A stretch of DNA of 64,000 nt from Leuconostoc mesenteroides subsp. mesenteroides (GCA_009676745.1 CP046062.1:124001-188000), one strand, 5' to 3'; shown: positions 1-8,371, counted from the first letter of the stretch. The notes: generated by a model not told the origin, from the letters alone. Numbers and translations are program-made.

Positions 1-671
1 ACTTGACCATATACGTCACGCTTAGCCGTCGCTACATAGGCATTACCCGGTCCAGTAATTTTATCTACCTGTGGAATAGATTCAGTTCCATATGCTAAAG
101 CGGCAATTGCTTGAGCCCCTCCAACTTGATAAATGCGATCCACCCCTGCTATTTTGGCGGCAGCTAAGACAGCTTGGTTTAAGCCATTTTTTTGCGGTGG
201 TGTCACCATAATAATATTTTCAACACCAGCAATTTTAGCAGGAATAGCATTCATCAAAACAGACGAAGGATAGGCTGCAGTACCTCCAGGTACGTAAATG
301 CCAACAGCTGATAGCGGCGTCACCTTTGTTCCACGAATCACACCATTACTAGGATTATCCTCAAAAGATTCACTAATCTCCAATTTGTGAAAGCTTCGAA
401 TGTTATCTGCAGCTTTTTCTAGTGCTTTAATAACGGCTGGATTAAGCTGATTCAATGCCTCTTCAATCTGTTCATCGGTTACTTTTAAGTTGTCTAAAGT
501 GACACCATCAAATTTTTCTCCATATTCTTTCAAAGCTTCATCGCCGTTTGCGCGAACATTTTTAATAATATCAGTTACACGAGCCTCTACTTGCGGATCA
601 ACCGTCTTCTCTGTTTGCTGACGAATACGGGCTTTGATGGCTTCTAGTGATTCATTTTTAATAATATTCAT
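1..671 (-). CDS. hisD: Histidinol dehydrogenase, 5' part (runs off the window)
   Basis: Catalyses the last two steps of histidine synthesis, the NAD-dependent oxidation of L-histidinol to L-histidine, in the cytoplasm. About 223 N-terminal residues are present of a family length near 425-430; the 3' end lies beyond base 1. My translation shows the conserved stretches VGIYVPGG, VGGAQAIAALAYGT and KITGPGNAYVATAKRD. The ATG at 671-669 overlaps the TGA of the upstream hisZ-hisG gene as ATGA, so the two are translationally coupled in one operon under the upstream T-box. Nothing in the visible part looks damaged. The zinc-binding C-terminal half cannot be judged. Confidence 0.95.
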   Translation of the reverse strand, partial: MNIIKNESLEAIKARIRQQTEKTVDPQVEARVTDIIKNVRANGDEALKEYGEKFDGVTLDNLKVTDEQIEEALNQLNPAVIKALEKAADNIRSFHKLEISESFEDNPSNGVIRGTKVTPLSAVGIYVPGGTAAYPSSVLMNAIPAKIAGVENIIMVTPPQKNGLNQAVLAAAKIAGVDRIYQVGGAQAIAALAYGTESIPQVDKITGPGNAYVATAKRDVYGQ

Positions 672-2275
672 TGTTCTTCCTCTTTCAGAATAGTAACAAG
701 ATTATTGATTACTGTCGTAAGCTCTGATTGAAATTGCAGTAGCGAACCAGCACGAACAAGCATGTGTGTAGCTACTCGACCAACAGTATCATAAACTTGT
801 AGATTATTTTCGCGCAGTGTATTTCCTGTCTGTGTAATATCAATGATGGCGTCCGACAAAGCAGTAAGTGGTCCAAGTTCTACTGAACCTTCTAACTTAA
901 TTAACTCGACATCTTCCCCGCGATTACTAAAGTATTCAGCCGCAATTGTGGGATACTTCGTGGCAATGCGCTTTCGCGTTGATGTATCAAGATTAAAGCC
1001 TTTTGGGGCAGCGACAACGAAGTCTGCTTTCCCCGTCTGCAAATCAAGCATATCGTAATGATTTTGTACCTGCTCAGCTATTGTGTCAGAGCCAACAATA
1101 CCGACATCACCAATGCCACGATCAAGATATTTAACGACATCACTCGGTTTTACCAAAATAAAGCGATATTTTCCGTCAGCACTATCAAAGATTAATTTAC
1201 GTGCTGGATTTTCTAATAACGAAGTATCAATACCAGCCGCTTTCAATAATGGTCGTGCATTTTTTTCAACACGTCCCTTACCGAGTACCATTACAATAGG
1301 TTCTTGTGGTCTCATTTCTTCAGGTTTACGTCGCCAGTTAGCTAGAATGGTTTCAATATTTAACCCCATACCAACCGCTGGTAATGATTTATTTTGAAAA
1401 TTTTCTAGCAAACGGTCATAACGACCGCCACTAAATAAATAACGACCTAAACTCGGAACAAAACCACGTATAATTGTGCCAGTATAATATGGTTGTGGTG
1501 AAGCTGCTGCCAAATCAACCGTAACTGCAACTGATGGATAATGTTTGTGCGTGTATTCGGCTAATTCCAACCAATCGCTAATAATATCATTAACCGCCGG
1601 TATTTCTTGCAGTTGCCACATCACTGTTTCCCCATTTTCACCAAATGCTAATGGCCAATTAGCTAATCCTTTGGGAAAATCAGGAATAGTGACCCGAAGT
1701 TTCTCAAATACTGATACATTTTTTTGTTCGATTGCTTGCTTCAAACGTTGTCGTAAGTTTTGATCTAATTGCAAATTGTCTAAAACTACATCAATAAAAC
1801 GGGCATCACTCAAAACCACTTGTACATCAACAATCCCAAACTCTTGTGCAAATTTAAGCATCGTATCTAGTGCTTGAATTTCCGCTTCAAAACTTTGATC
1901 ACCAATAAGCTCAATACCCGCCTGCGTTTCTTGATTATAATCACCAGACAGGCTGTCCATTCGTCTAAAGACATCCCCTATATAATAAAGTCTAGACAAA
2001 CTATTTTGTTGTCGATTAGCTGATAAAAAACGTGCAATCGGCAAAGTTAAATCGGGACGTAGAACCAAGTTCTCTCCAATTTGATCAAACAAACGAAAAA
2101 CATTCTCATTTTGATATTTATCAAATGTACTCTCACGCTCGATTAATGGTGTACTAATCGGTGTAAAATCAGCATCATTTAAAATGGTCGTGATCATCTG
2201 TGAAATTTTTTGTTTTTGTTGTAATTTTTCACCAAATTCGTCCCGCGAACCGGTCGCTAATACTTTTTCATTCAT
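668..2275 (-). CDS. hisZG: Fused ATP phosphoribosyltransferase: HisZ regulatory domain plus short-form HisG catalytic domain
   Basis: First committed step of histidine synthesis: ATP plus PRPP gives phosphoribosyl-ATP. Residues 1 to about 315 are HisZ, a histidyl-tRNA-synthetase paralogue without tRNA charging activity (seen: LRPDLTLPIARFLS, GDVFRRMD, a glycine-rich SGGRYDRLLENF). Residues about 325-535 are short-form HisG (VMVLGKGRVEKNA at the start; the signature KLEGSVELGPL with the following DITQTGNTL). In most bacteria with short HisG these are two proteins that form a hetero-octamer; here one 535-codon frame encodes both, with only a short junction (RRKPEEMRPQEP). No stop or frameshift separates them. 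First structural gene after the T-box; overlaps hisD by 4 nt. Domain assignment is firm; how the fused subunits assemble is unknown to me. Confidence 0.92.
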   Translation of the reverse strand: MNEKVLATGSRDEFGEKLQQKQKISQMITTILNDADFTPISTPLIERESTFDKYQNENVFRLFDQIGENLVLRPDLTLPIARFLSANRQQNSLSRLYYIGDVFRRMDSLSGDYNQETQAGIELIGDQSFEAEIQALDTMLKFAQEFGIVDVQVVLSDARFIDVVLDNLQLDQNLRQRLKQAIEQKNVSVFEKLRVTIPDFPKGLANWPLAFGENGETVMWQLQEIPAVNDIISDWLELAEYTHKHYPSVAVTVDLAAASPQPYYTGTIIRGFVPSLGRYLFSGGRYDRLLENFQNKSLPAVGMGLNIETILANWRRKPEEMRPQEPIVMVLGKGRVEKNARPLLKAAGIDTSLLENPARKLIFDSADGKYRFILVKPSDVVKYLDRGIGDVGIVGSDTIAEQVQNHYDMLDLQTGKADFVVAAPKGFNLDTSTRKRIATKYPTIAAEYFSNRGEDVELIKLEGSVELGPLTALSDAIIDITQTGNTLRENNLQVYDTVGRVATHMLVRAGSLLQFQSELTTVINNLVTILKEEEQ

Positions 2276-2284
2276 GTTAATCTC

Positions 2285-2580
2285 CTAGATGCTAGATAAC
2301 AGAAAGACGTCCTTGCAAACTAAATTATTAGTTTGCAAGGACGTCTTCACGTGTTCCCACCTTGATTTCAATTTTACTTACGTAAAAAAGCTCGACAACC
2401 TACTAAATGTAGGCTTATTCGATATCGGGAATTTCCGGAATGGTTTTTGAACCATTCAACTCGTTGGTGTGTTTTCATTAATTATGCTGGCGCTCATCTC
2501 AATGCGTTAGCTTGAGCACTTTCTGTACAACACGGTAATTAACTACTTTTTCAACTTCAGTTATTTTTATTATTAAGTTA
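2285..2580 (-). promoter_or_regulatory. T-box riboswitch leader of the histidine operon
   Basis: About 300 nt of untranslated leader lie between the promoter and hisZ-hisG. On the minus strand it contains the T-box core AGGTGGGAACACG (2350-2362), one base off the common AGGTGGNACCACG, which as an antiterminator bulge would pair with the NCCA end of uncharged tRNA. It is followed directly by a strong terminator hairpin. By established T-box logic uncharged tRNA favours antitermination; because the downstream genes are his genes the expected tRNA is tRNA-His. I did not fold Stem I and cannot place the specifier codon with confidence; a CAC lies in AACACACCAACG upstream. Confidence 0.8.
2304..2347 (-). 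terminator. Attenuator terminator of the his T-box
   Basis: Perfect 20-bp inverted repeat (arms 2304-2323 and 2328-2347, 4-nt loop), followed on the minus strand by a short U-rich stretch (CTTTCTGTTATCT). The GACGTC half that follows the T-box core would compete with antiterminator pairing. Confidence 0.85.
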
Positions 2581-2585
2581 TTTTC

Positions 2586-2613
2586 ATTTTACATTAATTT
2601 TTATAGATGTCAA
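2586..2613 (-). promoter_or_regulatory. Promoter of the his T-box operon
   Basis: On the minus strand TTGACA (2608-2613), a 16-nt spacer, then TAAAAT (2586-2591). It sits immediately upstream of the T-box leader and downstream of the GGDEF gene stop, so the his operon is transcribed independently of the c-di-GMP genes. Confidence 0.7.
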
Positions 2614-2649
2614 TACTTATTTAAAAACAATGAAATACACATTTTACTT

Positions 2650-3756
2650 TCACTCTTCAATAACTATCTTGCCTCTCCCTGTCTTTTTAGACCGATAAAC
2701 TAGGTTATCAGCAACATCAAAAGTCGTTTTTAAGTTAAACTTATAATTTTTTGAAAAACTTACACCAGCCGAAAAACTCATCAAGTGATTTTGATTTCCT
2801 AAAGGTAATTCACCCAATTCAAGCTGCATATTTTGTAAGAACTTCTCGATATTAGCAAAATTATTAGGATCAAACATCCAAACAAATTCTTCGCCGCCAT
2901 AGCGATAAATTCCTAAATCCTTTGAATTTAGTTTGTACGCGAGGTGATCTCTCAAGAATAAAGAAAATTCCTGTAAAACTTTATTTCCAGCTTCATGTCC
3001 GTAGGTATCATTAACATTTTTAAAATAATCCAAATCAATAACCGCAATACCAATATTTGTCTGTTTGTCAGAAGCTAACAAGATATCTTGTTCAAATTTT
3101 TTATAATTAAAAAAACCTGTTAATTTATCGAAAATAACTTCTTTCTGCAGCTGAATATTTTTACTTTGTAAATTAGCAACTTGAAAATACACTTTTCGAG
3201 TTATTAAAATTGTGATAATAGCTACACTGGCACGAATTAGCCAATTTATTGGTTGATTAAAGATACTATATATCACAACATGGGGAATAAAGGGCGCAGA
3301 AAAAAGGCTGGTGGCCACAATAAATATTTCAGAAAGAATCATTGCGAGTGTTTGATTAGAAACATATTTATCAAATACTTTCATATAACATATAACCATT
3401 CCAGCTACTACTAATGAGGCCACAACGTTGATAGTTGTTAAATGACCATCCACAAATATTATGTACAGTATTCTTACAAAAGGTGTAATAATAACCAGAA
3501 GAATAGCTTGTTTTTTATCAACCAAGTAAAAAATTAAAAGTGCAAGTAAATATTCATGCGCTACAACACCAATAAAATGATAAGAAACTGACATTGATGT
3601 ATAAAGCATAGCAACATATATTATTGGTTTTATCCATTGTTCATAACGGCTACCAGAATTACTGTACATTAAAAATTGCATACTAATCAACGTAGAAATA
3701 GCTAAATTCATTATAACTAGCATCAACAATAGATAACTAAATAAATAGGTTAACAT
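2650..3756 (-). CDS. Membrane GGDEF protein, probable diguanylate cyclase
   Basis: Predicted to make cyclic di-GMP from two GTP. Residues 1 to about 190 are strongly hydrophobic with several membrane-spanning segments; residues about 210-368 are a GGDEF domain. Seen: the DxDxFKxxNDTYGH block (DLDYFKNVNDTYGHEAG) and the active-site motif GGEEF at 287-291, a functional variant of GGDEF. The inhibitory RxxD I-site that would lie just before GGEEF is absent (SKDL at that place), so product inhibition through it is not expected. The start overlaps the end of the upstream EAL gene by 7 nt, so synthesis and breakdown enzymes are co-expressed. The signal sensed by the membrane part is unknown. Family call is firm; activity is inferred from motifs. 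Confidence 0.88.
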   Translation of the reverse strand: MLTYLFSYLLLMLVIMNLAISTLISMQFLMYSNSGSRYEQWIKPIIYVAMLYTSMSVSYHFIGVVAHEYLLALLIFYLVDKKQAILLVIITPFVRILYIIFVDGHLTTINVVASLVVAGMVICYMKVFDKYVSNQTLAMILSEIFIVATSLFSAPFIPHVVIYSIFNQPINWLIRASVAIITILITRKVYFQVANLQSKNIQLQKEVIFDKLTGFFNYKKFEQDILLASDKQTNIGIAVIDLDYFKNVNDTYGHEAGNKVLQEFSLFLRDHLAYKLNSKDLGIYRYGGEEFVWMFDPNNFANIEKFLQNMQLELGELPLGNQNHLMSFSAGVSFSKNYKFNLKTTFDVADNLVYRSKKTGRGKIVIEE

Positions 3757-4478
3757 TTTTGTGCCTCAATCATATCCTCTCTAGGTTTACCAAAAAACCA
3801 ACCTTGCTGATAAACGATACCCATTCTTTTTAGTAATATTTGTGTATCCACATTTTCAACACCTTCAAAAACAAAGGCTAAATTATTTTTTTTAGCTAAG
3901 TTGTCCCACTCTTTTAAAAATGAAACACTATTTTGAGAAGACTCACTTTTAAAATGTGCCCAAGCAAACTTAATACCATCCACTAAATTGACATTGTCCT
4001 GTACATGTGACAAGGTATTTCGCCCTTTACCAATATCATCAACAAAAATTCTATATCCCATTTTTTTAATTTTCTTAACAGCATCTAATAGATACTCACT
4101 ATCCTTGATTGCATAGGATCGTTCAGTTAGTTCAACAATAATATTGGGTGCCCAAGTTTGCATTCTTTCAAAAAATTCCTGTGTTTGCGGTGATTTGAAT
4201 TGTATAATTTCAAAGTTAACTGAAAATTTAGTACAAGGATTTTCTTGTAATATGTCCTTTAATTGTTTTTCAAAAAAAGAAAGCACCATTTGATTCCCTG
4301 ATTGACTTTTGATTAAGTCGAAAAATATTTCTCCAGGAAATTTTCTTGTTTTTTTAGAACGTAATAATATTTCGTAAAACACAATCTCATCTTCTTGTTT
4401 ATCAGAAATTTTAACAACCGGCTGCATCACAAAATAAAAATCCTTCGTCACTTCCAGTTGCTCATACAGCTCAGTCAT
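3750..4478 (-). CDS. EAL-domain protein, probable cyclic di-GMP phosphodiesterase
   Basis: A stand-alone EAL domain (242 aa) predicted to hydrolyse cyclic di-GMP to pGpG. The residues needed for metal and substrate binding are visible: E36 in YEILLR (in place of EALLR), N88 in VNFE, E116 in VELTER, D147-D148 in VDDIGKG, K170 in DGIKFA, E205 in FEGVEN and Q225-G226 in QGWFFGKP. It therefore looks catalytically intact rather than a degenerate receptor. No membrane segment and no partner domain, so it is cytoplasmic. It overlaps the GGDEF gene by 7 nt and lies 83 nt after the histidinol-phosphatase gene. Complete GGDEF plus EAL pairs are not common in lactic acid bacteria, which makes this operon worth noting. 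Confidence 0.88.
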   Translation of the reverse strand: MTELYEQLEVTKDFYFVMQPVVKISDKQEDEIVFYEILLRSKKTRKFPGEIFFDLIKSQSGNQMVLSFFEKQLKDILQENPCTKFSVNFEIIQFKSPQTQEFFERMQTWAPNIIVELTERSYAIKDSEYLLDAVKKIKKMGYRIFVDDIGKGRNTLSHVQDNVNLVDGIKFAWAHFKSESSQNSVSFLKEWDNLAKKNNLAFVFEGVENVDTQILLKRMGIVYQQGWFFGKPREDMIEAQKC

Positions 4479-4561
4479 AGTTGTTCTCCACTATTTATCA
4501 AGTTTTTGTTTTTCTCATTAAAAATACCATATTTTTTTAACATCTTCATGCCTACCAACCC

Positions 4562-5404
4562 CTATTTTTTATCTTCCATCAATTTTTCCATTTCATCATA
4601 ATATAGTCCTAGAGCGCTCACTTCATGCGCATCGGATCCATAAACCAGCTCAATCCCTATTTTTTTTGCTTGTTCAGCTATATCAAATGTAGGATAACTT
4701 TCGCCATTATATGGTTTACTAAAACCAGCCGCATTAAAATCTAACTGATAATTTTTTTGCTTAATAATTGTTAACAATTCAGTAATTTGTTGCTTGATAG
4801 ATTTGTCAAATGCTGGCAAATGCAATCGTTTTTGGTACTTTCGAATGAGCGTAATATGTCCAATTCGCACGGGTACTTTTAATCCAGTATCAAAATTTAC
4901 ACTTTGGAGAACTGCGTCATAATAACGTTTAAATAGTACTTGTGGATTACGACACTCATCACTAAAATATGTTGACAATGCATCTGAATCGTAATCAATG
5001 GGCGCAATATCTCCACCATTGTTAGGTAAAAAATGAACAGATAAAACAATTTCATCAATCCAATTAGATTCTCTCTGCAAAAATGAACGTATGTCAATTT
5101 CATATGTCCTGAAATAATCTACTTCAAATCCGGATTTAATGTTAATGCTATCTTTAAACTTTTCTTTCACTCGCTCAACTTCAGATTTATAAATTTCTAA
5201 CTCATCGATTGCCATAGCAGAATGATCACGTGCATCATTAGGGCCAACAAATCCTTCTAAAAATTTTCGTGGCAGTGGTGCGTGCTCTGTAATAACATAT
5301 TCAGTAAATCCCAAATCAATCGCTCGTTCGATATATCTATCAAGCTGCTCTGTGCTTCCATGATGAGAAAATTTTGTATGAGTATGTCCGTCTTTTTTTA
5401 TCAT
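4562..5404 (-). CDS. hisJ: Histidinol-phosphatase, PHP family
   Basis: Dephosphorylates histidinol phosphate to histidinol, the penultimate stage of histidine synthesis. PHP metal motifs are visible: HTH near residues 7-9, YVITEHAPLP, SGFEVDY, LSVHFL, RIGH and GSDAHEVSALG near the C-terminus. I place the start at ATG 5404-5402 because GGTGA lies 7-8 nt upstream; a longer reading frame begins 39 nt further up but has no ribosome site and adds an atypical MFFFVIVENTVIT. The gene is outside the T-box-controlled his operon and precedes the EAL/GGDEF pair on the same strand. PHP members with other substrates exist, so the histidinol-phosphate role is supported by overall HisJ-like layout and by the nearby his genes, not proven. 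Confidence 0.82.
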   Translation of the reverse strand: MIKKDGHTHTKFSHHGSTEQLDRYIERAIDLGFTEYVITEHAPLPRKFLEGFVGPNDARDHSAMAIDELEIYKSEVERVKEKFKDSINIKSGFEVDYFRTYEIDIRSFLQRESNWIDEIVLSVHFLPNNGGDIAPIDYDSDALSTYFSDECRNPQVLFKRYYDAVLQSVNFDTGLKVPVRIGHITLIRKYQKRLHLPAFDKSIKQQITELLTIIKQKNYQLDFNAAGFSKPYNGESYPTFDIAEQAKKIGIELVYGSDAHEVSALGLYYDEMEKLMEDKK

Positions 5405-5436
5405 TGTAATCACCGTATTTTCTACTATAACAAAAA

Positions 5437-5466
5437 AAAACACGCTAAGTGTGTTAAACGTGTTTT
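5437..5466 (-). terminator. Terminator of the HAD phosphatase gene
   Basis: AAAACACG (5459-5466 on the complement) pairs with CGTGTTTT (5437-5444) and runs into a T9 tract on the minus strand. The left arm includes the last codons of the HAD gene, so the hairpin overlaps its stop. Confidence 0.6.
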
Positions 5467-6260
5467 AATATAGTCTTTAGGACGCCATCATGTTGATTAT
5501 CAGCTACAGAAATATCAAAATCATGTTTTAATAATTCTGGATCACTATTAGTCATCGCAACCGGATGCCCAACATATTCTAACATCTCCATATCATTCAA
5601 TCCATCGCCAAATGCCATAATATCCTTCGCATCAACGTGCAATGCATCAGCAATATAGTTGAGTGCATTGGCTTTGTTTACATCAGAATTAACAATATCA
5701 ATCGCACCGTATCCCGAAGTAGTAACATGGACAATTTTACCTAAAATAGATTTAAGATCGTTCATATAAGCTACTTCATTATGAGATAAAACAATTGTTG
5801 ACTTTAAAATTGGTTCTACCACATCATCAATACTGTCCACTAATGTTAAGTTTTCAAAATATTCAGCGGAAATTTTGAAAGTATCACCAATTGCTGCCTG
5901 TGATTTCAGCATATATGTAGTCGATTGTCCATTAAATGCCAATCCCACCGTAACATTATCAATATATTTTTCTGTTACAGCAAAAATAGTTTTCAATGCT
6001 TCTTTAGGCAAAAATTTAACATTTTGTACTTCGCCATCTAACATCACCTCAGCACCATTATTGGCAATGATTTGGTACTCACCTTCAAAGTTTTTGAAGT
6101 ACTCCAAAACTTTTTGCAAATGGTTACCAGTTGCCACAATGAACTGCATGTTTTGTGCCTTCATTTTTTTCAATACTTCTCGAAAAAGTGGTTCATTAAT
6201 TGTTTTATCATCTCGCAAAAAAGTTGCGTCTAGGTCTGATGCTATAAGTTTAAGTGTCAT
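5454..6260 (-). CDS. HAD-superfamily (Cof-type) sugar/nucleotide phosphatase
   Basis: Cytoplasmic Mg-dependent phosphatase of unknown substrate. HAD motifs: I, SDLDATFL near residues 9-16 (nucleophile and acid/base Asp; Gly of the usual DxDGT is Ala); II, the Thr in FIVATGNH; III, Lys in NSDVNKANAL; IV, MAFGDGLNDMEML. The C2-type cap between motifs II and III and the length (268 aa) fit the Cof/YidA group. ATG 6260 is chosen: AAAGGA lies 7 nt upstream, while a TTG two codons earlier is too close to it. It has its own terminator, so it is separate from hisJ. The exact substrate cannot be read from sequence. Confidence 0.85.
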   Translation of the reverse strand: MTLKLIASDLDATFLRDDKTINEPLFREVLKKMKAQNMQFIVATGNHLQKVLEYFKNFEGEYQIIANNGAEVMLDGEVQNVKFLPKEALKTIFAVTEKYIDNVTVGLAFNGQSTTYMLKSQAAIGDTFKISAEYFENLTLVDSIDDVVEPILKSTIVLSHNEVAYMNDLKSILGKIVHVTTSGYGAIDIVNSDVNKANALNYIADALHVDAKDIMAFGDGLNDMEMLEYVGHPVAMTNSDPELLKHDFDISVADNQHDGVLKTILKHV

Positions 6261-6329
6261 TATCAATTCCTTTATACATTAACGGTCAAATACGAACAAA
6301 CATTAACTATATCGAAAATAAAAAGTATA

Positions 6330-6509
6330 TTATCGCTGAACCCACCACCACAATATTTTTATGAGTCCGAAGACAAAAACTCCTGCCAATAGTGGCCAAA
6401 AAACAGCAAAGAAGAATGATAAAAATGAAAAGTGAGACAGATTAAGTAAATTTGATCCAAGTAATACGACAAATACAAAGACTGGTAAAATCCGTTCCAT
6501 ACTTTTCAT
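6330..6509 (-). CDS. Small hydrophobic membrane protein, 59 aa, coupled to ffh
   Basis: Its ATG (6509-6507) shares one base with the TAA of ffh (TAATG), so it is translationally coupled to the SRP GTPase gene. The product starts MKSMERILPVFVFVVLLG and contains two hydrophobic segments (about residues 7-24 and 28-52), ending in a WWWVQR tail. I recognise no family. The reading frame is clean over 59 codons, the spacing is tight and the composition is that of a real membrane peptide, which is why I report it. A role with SRP-dependent insertion is only a guess from position. Confidence 0.6.
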   Translation of the reverse strand: MKSMERILPVFVFVVLLGSNLLNLSHFSFLSFFFAVFWPLLAGVFVFGLIKILWWWVQR

Positions 6510-7984
6510 TACTTGCGTCCACGCTTCTTTTTCGCCTTTTGCAACCGACGTGCAGCTTGCTTTACAGCAAAGTTTTGCATTTTCTGTCCGAAGTTTCCTT
6601 TGGGCATTCCACCATTCATGCCACCCATCATTGAGGACATATCCATACCCGAACCACTCATCATTTTATCAATGCCACCAAAGTTGCCATTAGTTGCTTG
6701 ATTCATCATTTTACGCATTTGATCAAATTGCTTAATCATACGGTTAACTTCAACAATTGGCCGACCAGCACCAGCCGCCAAACGGCGACGACGAGAAGGG
6801 TTGATTAAATCAGGATTCTCGCGCTCTTCTGGTGTCATCGAGCCAACTATTGCTTCTAGATGAGCGAATTGTTTGGCATCAAGGTTCACATTAGCTAAAG
6901 CTGGATTATTCGCCATCCCCGGAATCATCTTTAACAAATCTTCCATTGGCCCCATACTTTGTACTTGTTTTAATTGTGCAACAAAGTCGTTAAAGTCGAA
7001 AGTATTTTGACGCATTTTTTCGAGCTGCTTAGTTTGCTCTTCTTCGTCAAAATCGCGTTGGGCCTTTTCAATCAACGTTAAGACATCGCCCATGCCCAAA
7101 ATACGCGAAGCCATACGGTCAGGATAGAAAACATCTAAATCAGTGGGCTTTTCACCTTGTCCAACAAATTTAATTGGTTTTCCAGTGACATCTCGAATGG
7201 ACAATGCTGCACCACCACGCGTGTCACCATCTAACTTTGTTAAAACAACACCTGTTAAATCAAGTGAAGCGGAGAAGCCTTTGGCCGTTTCAGCCGCATT
7301 TTGCCCAGTCATTGCATCGACTGTCAATAATATTTCATCAGGATCGGCAATTTCTGCAATATCTTTCAATTCTTGCATCAATTCTTCATCAATTTGAAGG
7401 CGTCCCGCTGTATCGATGAATACATAATCGTTTTTATTCTCAGCAGCCTTTTCTAGTCCAGCTCGAACAATATCACGTGGATTGATATCTGTGCCCATTG
7501 AAAAAACTGGAATATCTAAATCGCGACCAAGTATTTCTAATTGATCAATCGCAGCAGGGCGATAAATATCTGCGGCGATTAATAATGGTCGAGCATTATT
7601 TTCATTTTTGAGTTTGTAAGCCAGTTTGGCAACAGTTGTGGTTTTACCAGCACCTTGTAAACCCGCCATCATAATGATTGTCGGTATTTTTGGTGACTTA
7701 TTTAACGGTACCGCTTCTTCACCCATCGTTGCAGTCAATTCATCGTTAACAATTTTAACAATTTGTTGTGCTGGGTTTAAACCTTCCATAATATCGGTGC
7801 CGCTTGCTTTTTCGCGAACATTGGCTACAAATTTTTTCACTGTGCCGTAGTTAACATCGGCCTCTAATAAGGCCAACCGGATTTCCCGCATTGTCGCGCG
7901 CAAATCTTCTTCACTAACACGGCCACGTCCTGTCAGATTTTTAATTGCCTTTGATAGGCGTTCTGTTAGATTTTCAAATGCCAT
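6509..7984 (-). CDS. ffh: Signal recognition particle GTPase Ffh (SRP54)
   Basis: Binds 4.5S/scRNA and the signal sequence of nascent membrane and secreted proteins, then docks on FtsY. N domain residues 1 to about 95; G domain with P-loop GLQGAGKTTT at about 108-117, then DTAGRL and TKLDGD; M domain after about 300 with the RNA-binding SRRRRLAAGAG and a long Met- and Gly-rich tail (MMSGSGMDMSSMMGG) ending in basic KKKRGRK. Length 491, slightly above the usual 440-480 because of the tail. Downstream of ylxM in the rnc-smc-ftsY-ylxM-ffh cluster, the standard Bacillota arrangement. Certain. Confidence 0.97.
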   Translation of the reverse strand: MAFENLTERLSKAIKNLTGRGRVSEEDLRATMREIRLALLEADVNYGTVKKFVANVREKASGTDIMEGLNPAQQIVKIVNDELTATMGEEAVPLNKSPKIPTIIMMAGLQGAGKTTTVAKLAYKLKNENNARPLLIAADIYRPAAIDQLEILGRDLDIPVFSMGTDINPRDIVRAGLEKAAENKNDYVFIDTAGRLQIDEELMQELKDIAEIADPDEILLTVDAMTGQNAAETAKGFSASLDLTGVVLTKLDGDTRGGAALSIRDVTGKPIKFVGQGEKPTDLDVFYPDRMASRILGMGDVLTLIEKAQRDFDEEEQTKQLEKMRQNTFDFNDFVAQLKQVQSMGPMEDLLKMIPGMANNPALANVNLDAKQFAHLEAIVGSMTPEERENPDLINPSRRRRLAAGAGRPIVEVNRMIKQFDQMRKMMNQATNGNFGGIDKMMSGSGMDMSSMMGGMNGGMPKGNFGQKMQNFAVKQAARRLQKAKKKRGRK

Positions 7985-8026
7985 AGGTTATTAAACTGTA
8001 CACACTATTTGGTGCACATTTCCCTT

Positions 8027-8371
8027 CTAGTTATCAATTTCCGTCGTTAAAAGCTTCTGTACCAATAATTTTAACACATTATCATCTGGATAATGTGTCT
8101 CGATATATTGTTCAACATCCTTTTCTAATGCCTGTCGCTTTGTAAAATCGACTTGCAAATGAAGGATACTTTCGTATTTTTCAAGTTGTTCAATAGCTCG
8201 ATTAATATTATCTGATACTGCTTGGCGGCTAACGGTCTCCGCTTCAGCGATTTCAACGATTGAGTAGTCATCTTCAAAATAGTAACGTAAATAGGCTTGT
8301 TGCTTATCTGTCAACAATTTTTCATAGAAACCAAATAGTTCGTTGATGTGCGTCTTTTTTGCTAAATTCAT
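8027..8371 (-). CDS. ylxM: YlxM family DNA-binding/SRP-associated protein (UPF0122)
   Basis: Small helix-turn-helix protein (114 aa) resembling sigma-factor region 4: DKQQAYLRYYFEDDYSIVEIA followed by the recognition helix VSRQAVSDNINRAIEQLEKYE. In streptococci and bacilli YlxM is encoded with ffh and has been connected with SRP function. Its ATG overlaps the ftsY stop by 4 nt (ATGA), so it is coupled to ftsY and precedes ffh. Exact biochemical role remains poorly defined. Confidence 0.9.
   Translation of the reverse strand: MNLAKKTHINELFGFYEKLLTDKQQAYLRYYFEDDYSIVEIAEAETVSRQAVSDNINRAIEQLEKYESILHLQVDFTKRQALEKDVEQYIETHYPDDNVLKLLVQKLLTTEIDN

Noticed and set aside
5405..5443. N-terminal extension of the histidinol phosphatase (MFFFVIVENTVIT)
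   Set aside because: No ribosome site, and the region is needed for hisJ's own promoter/ribosome site and the HAD-gene terminator; GGTGA supports ATG 5404.
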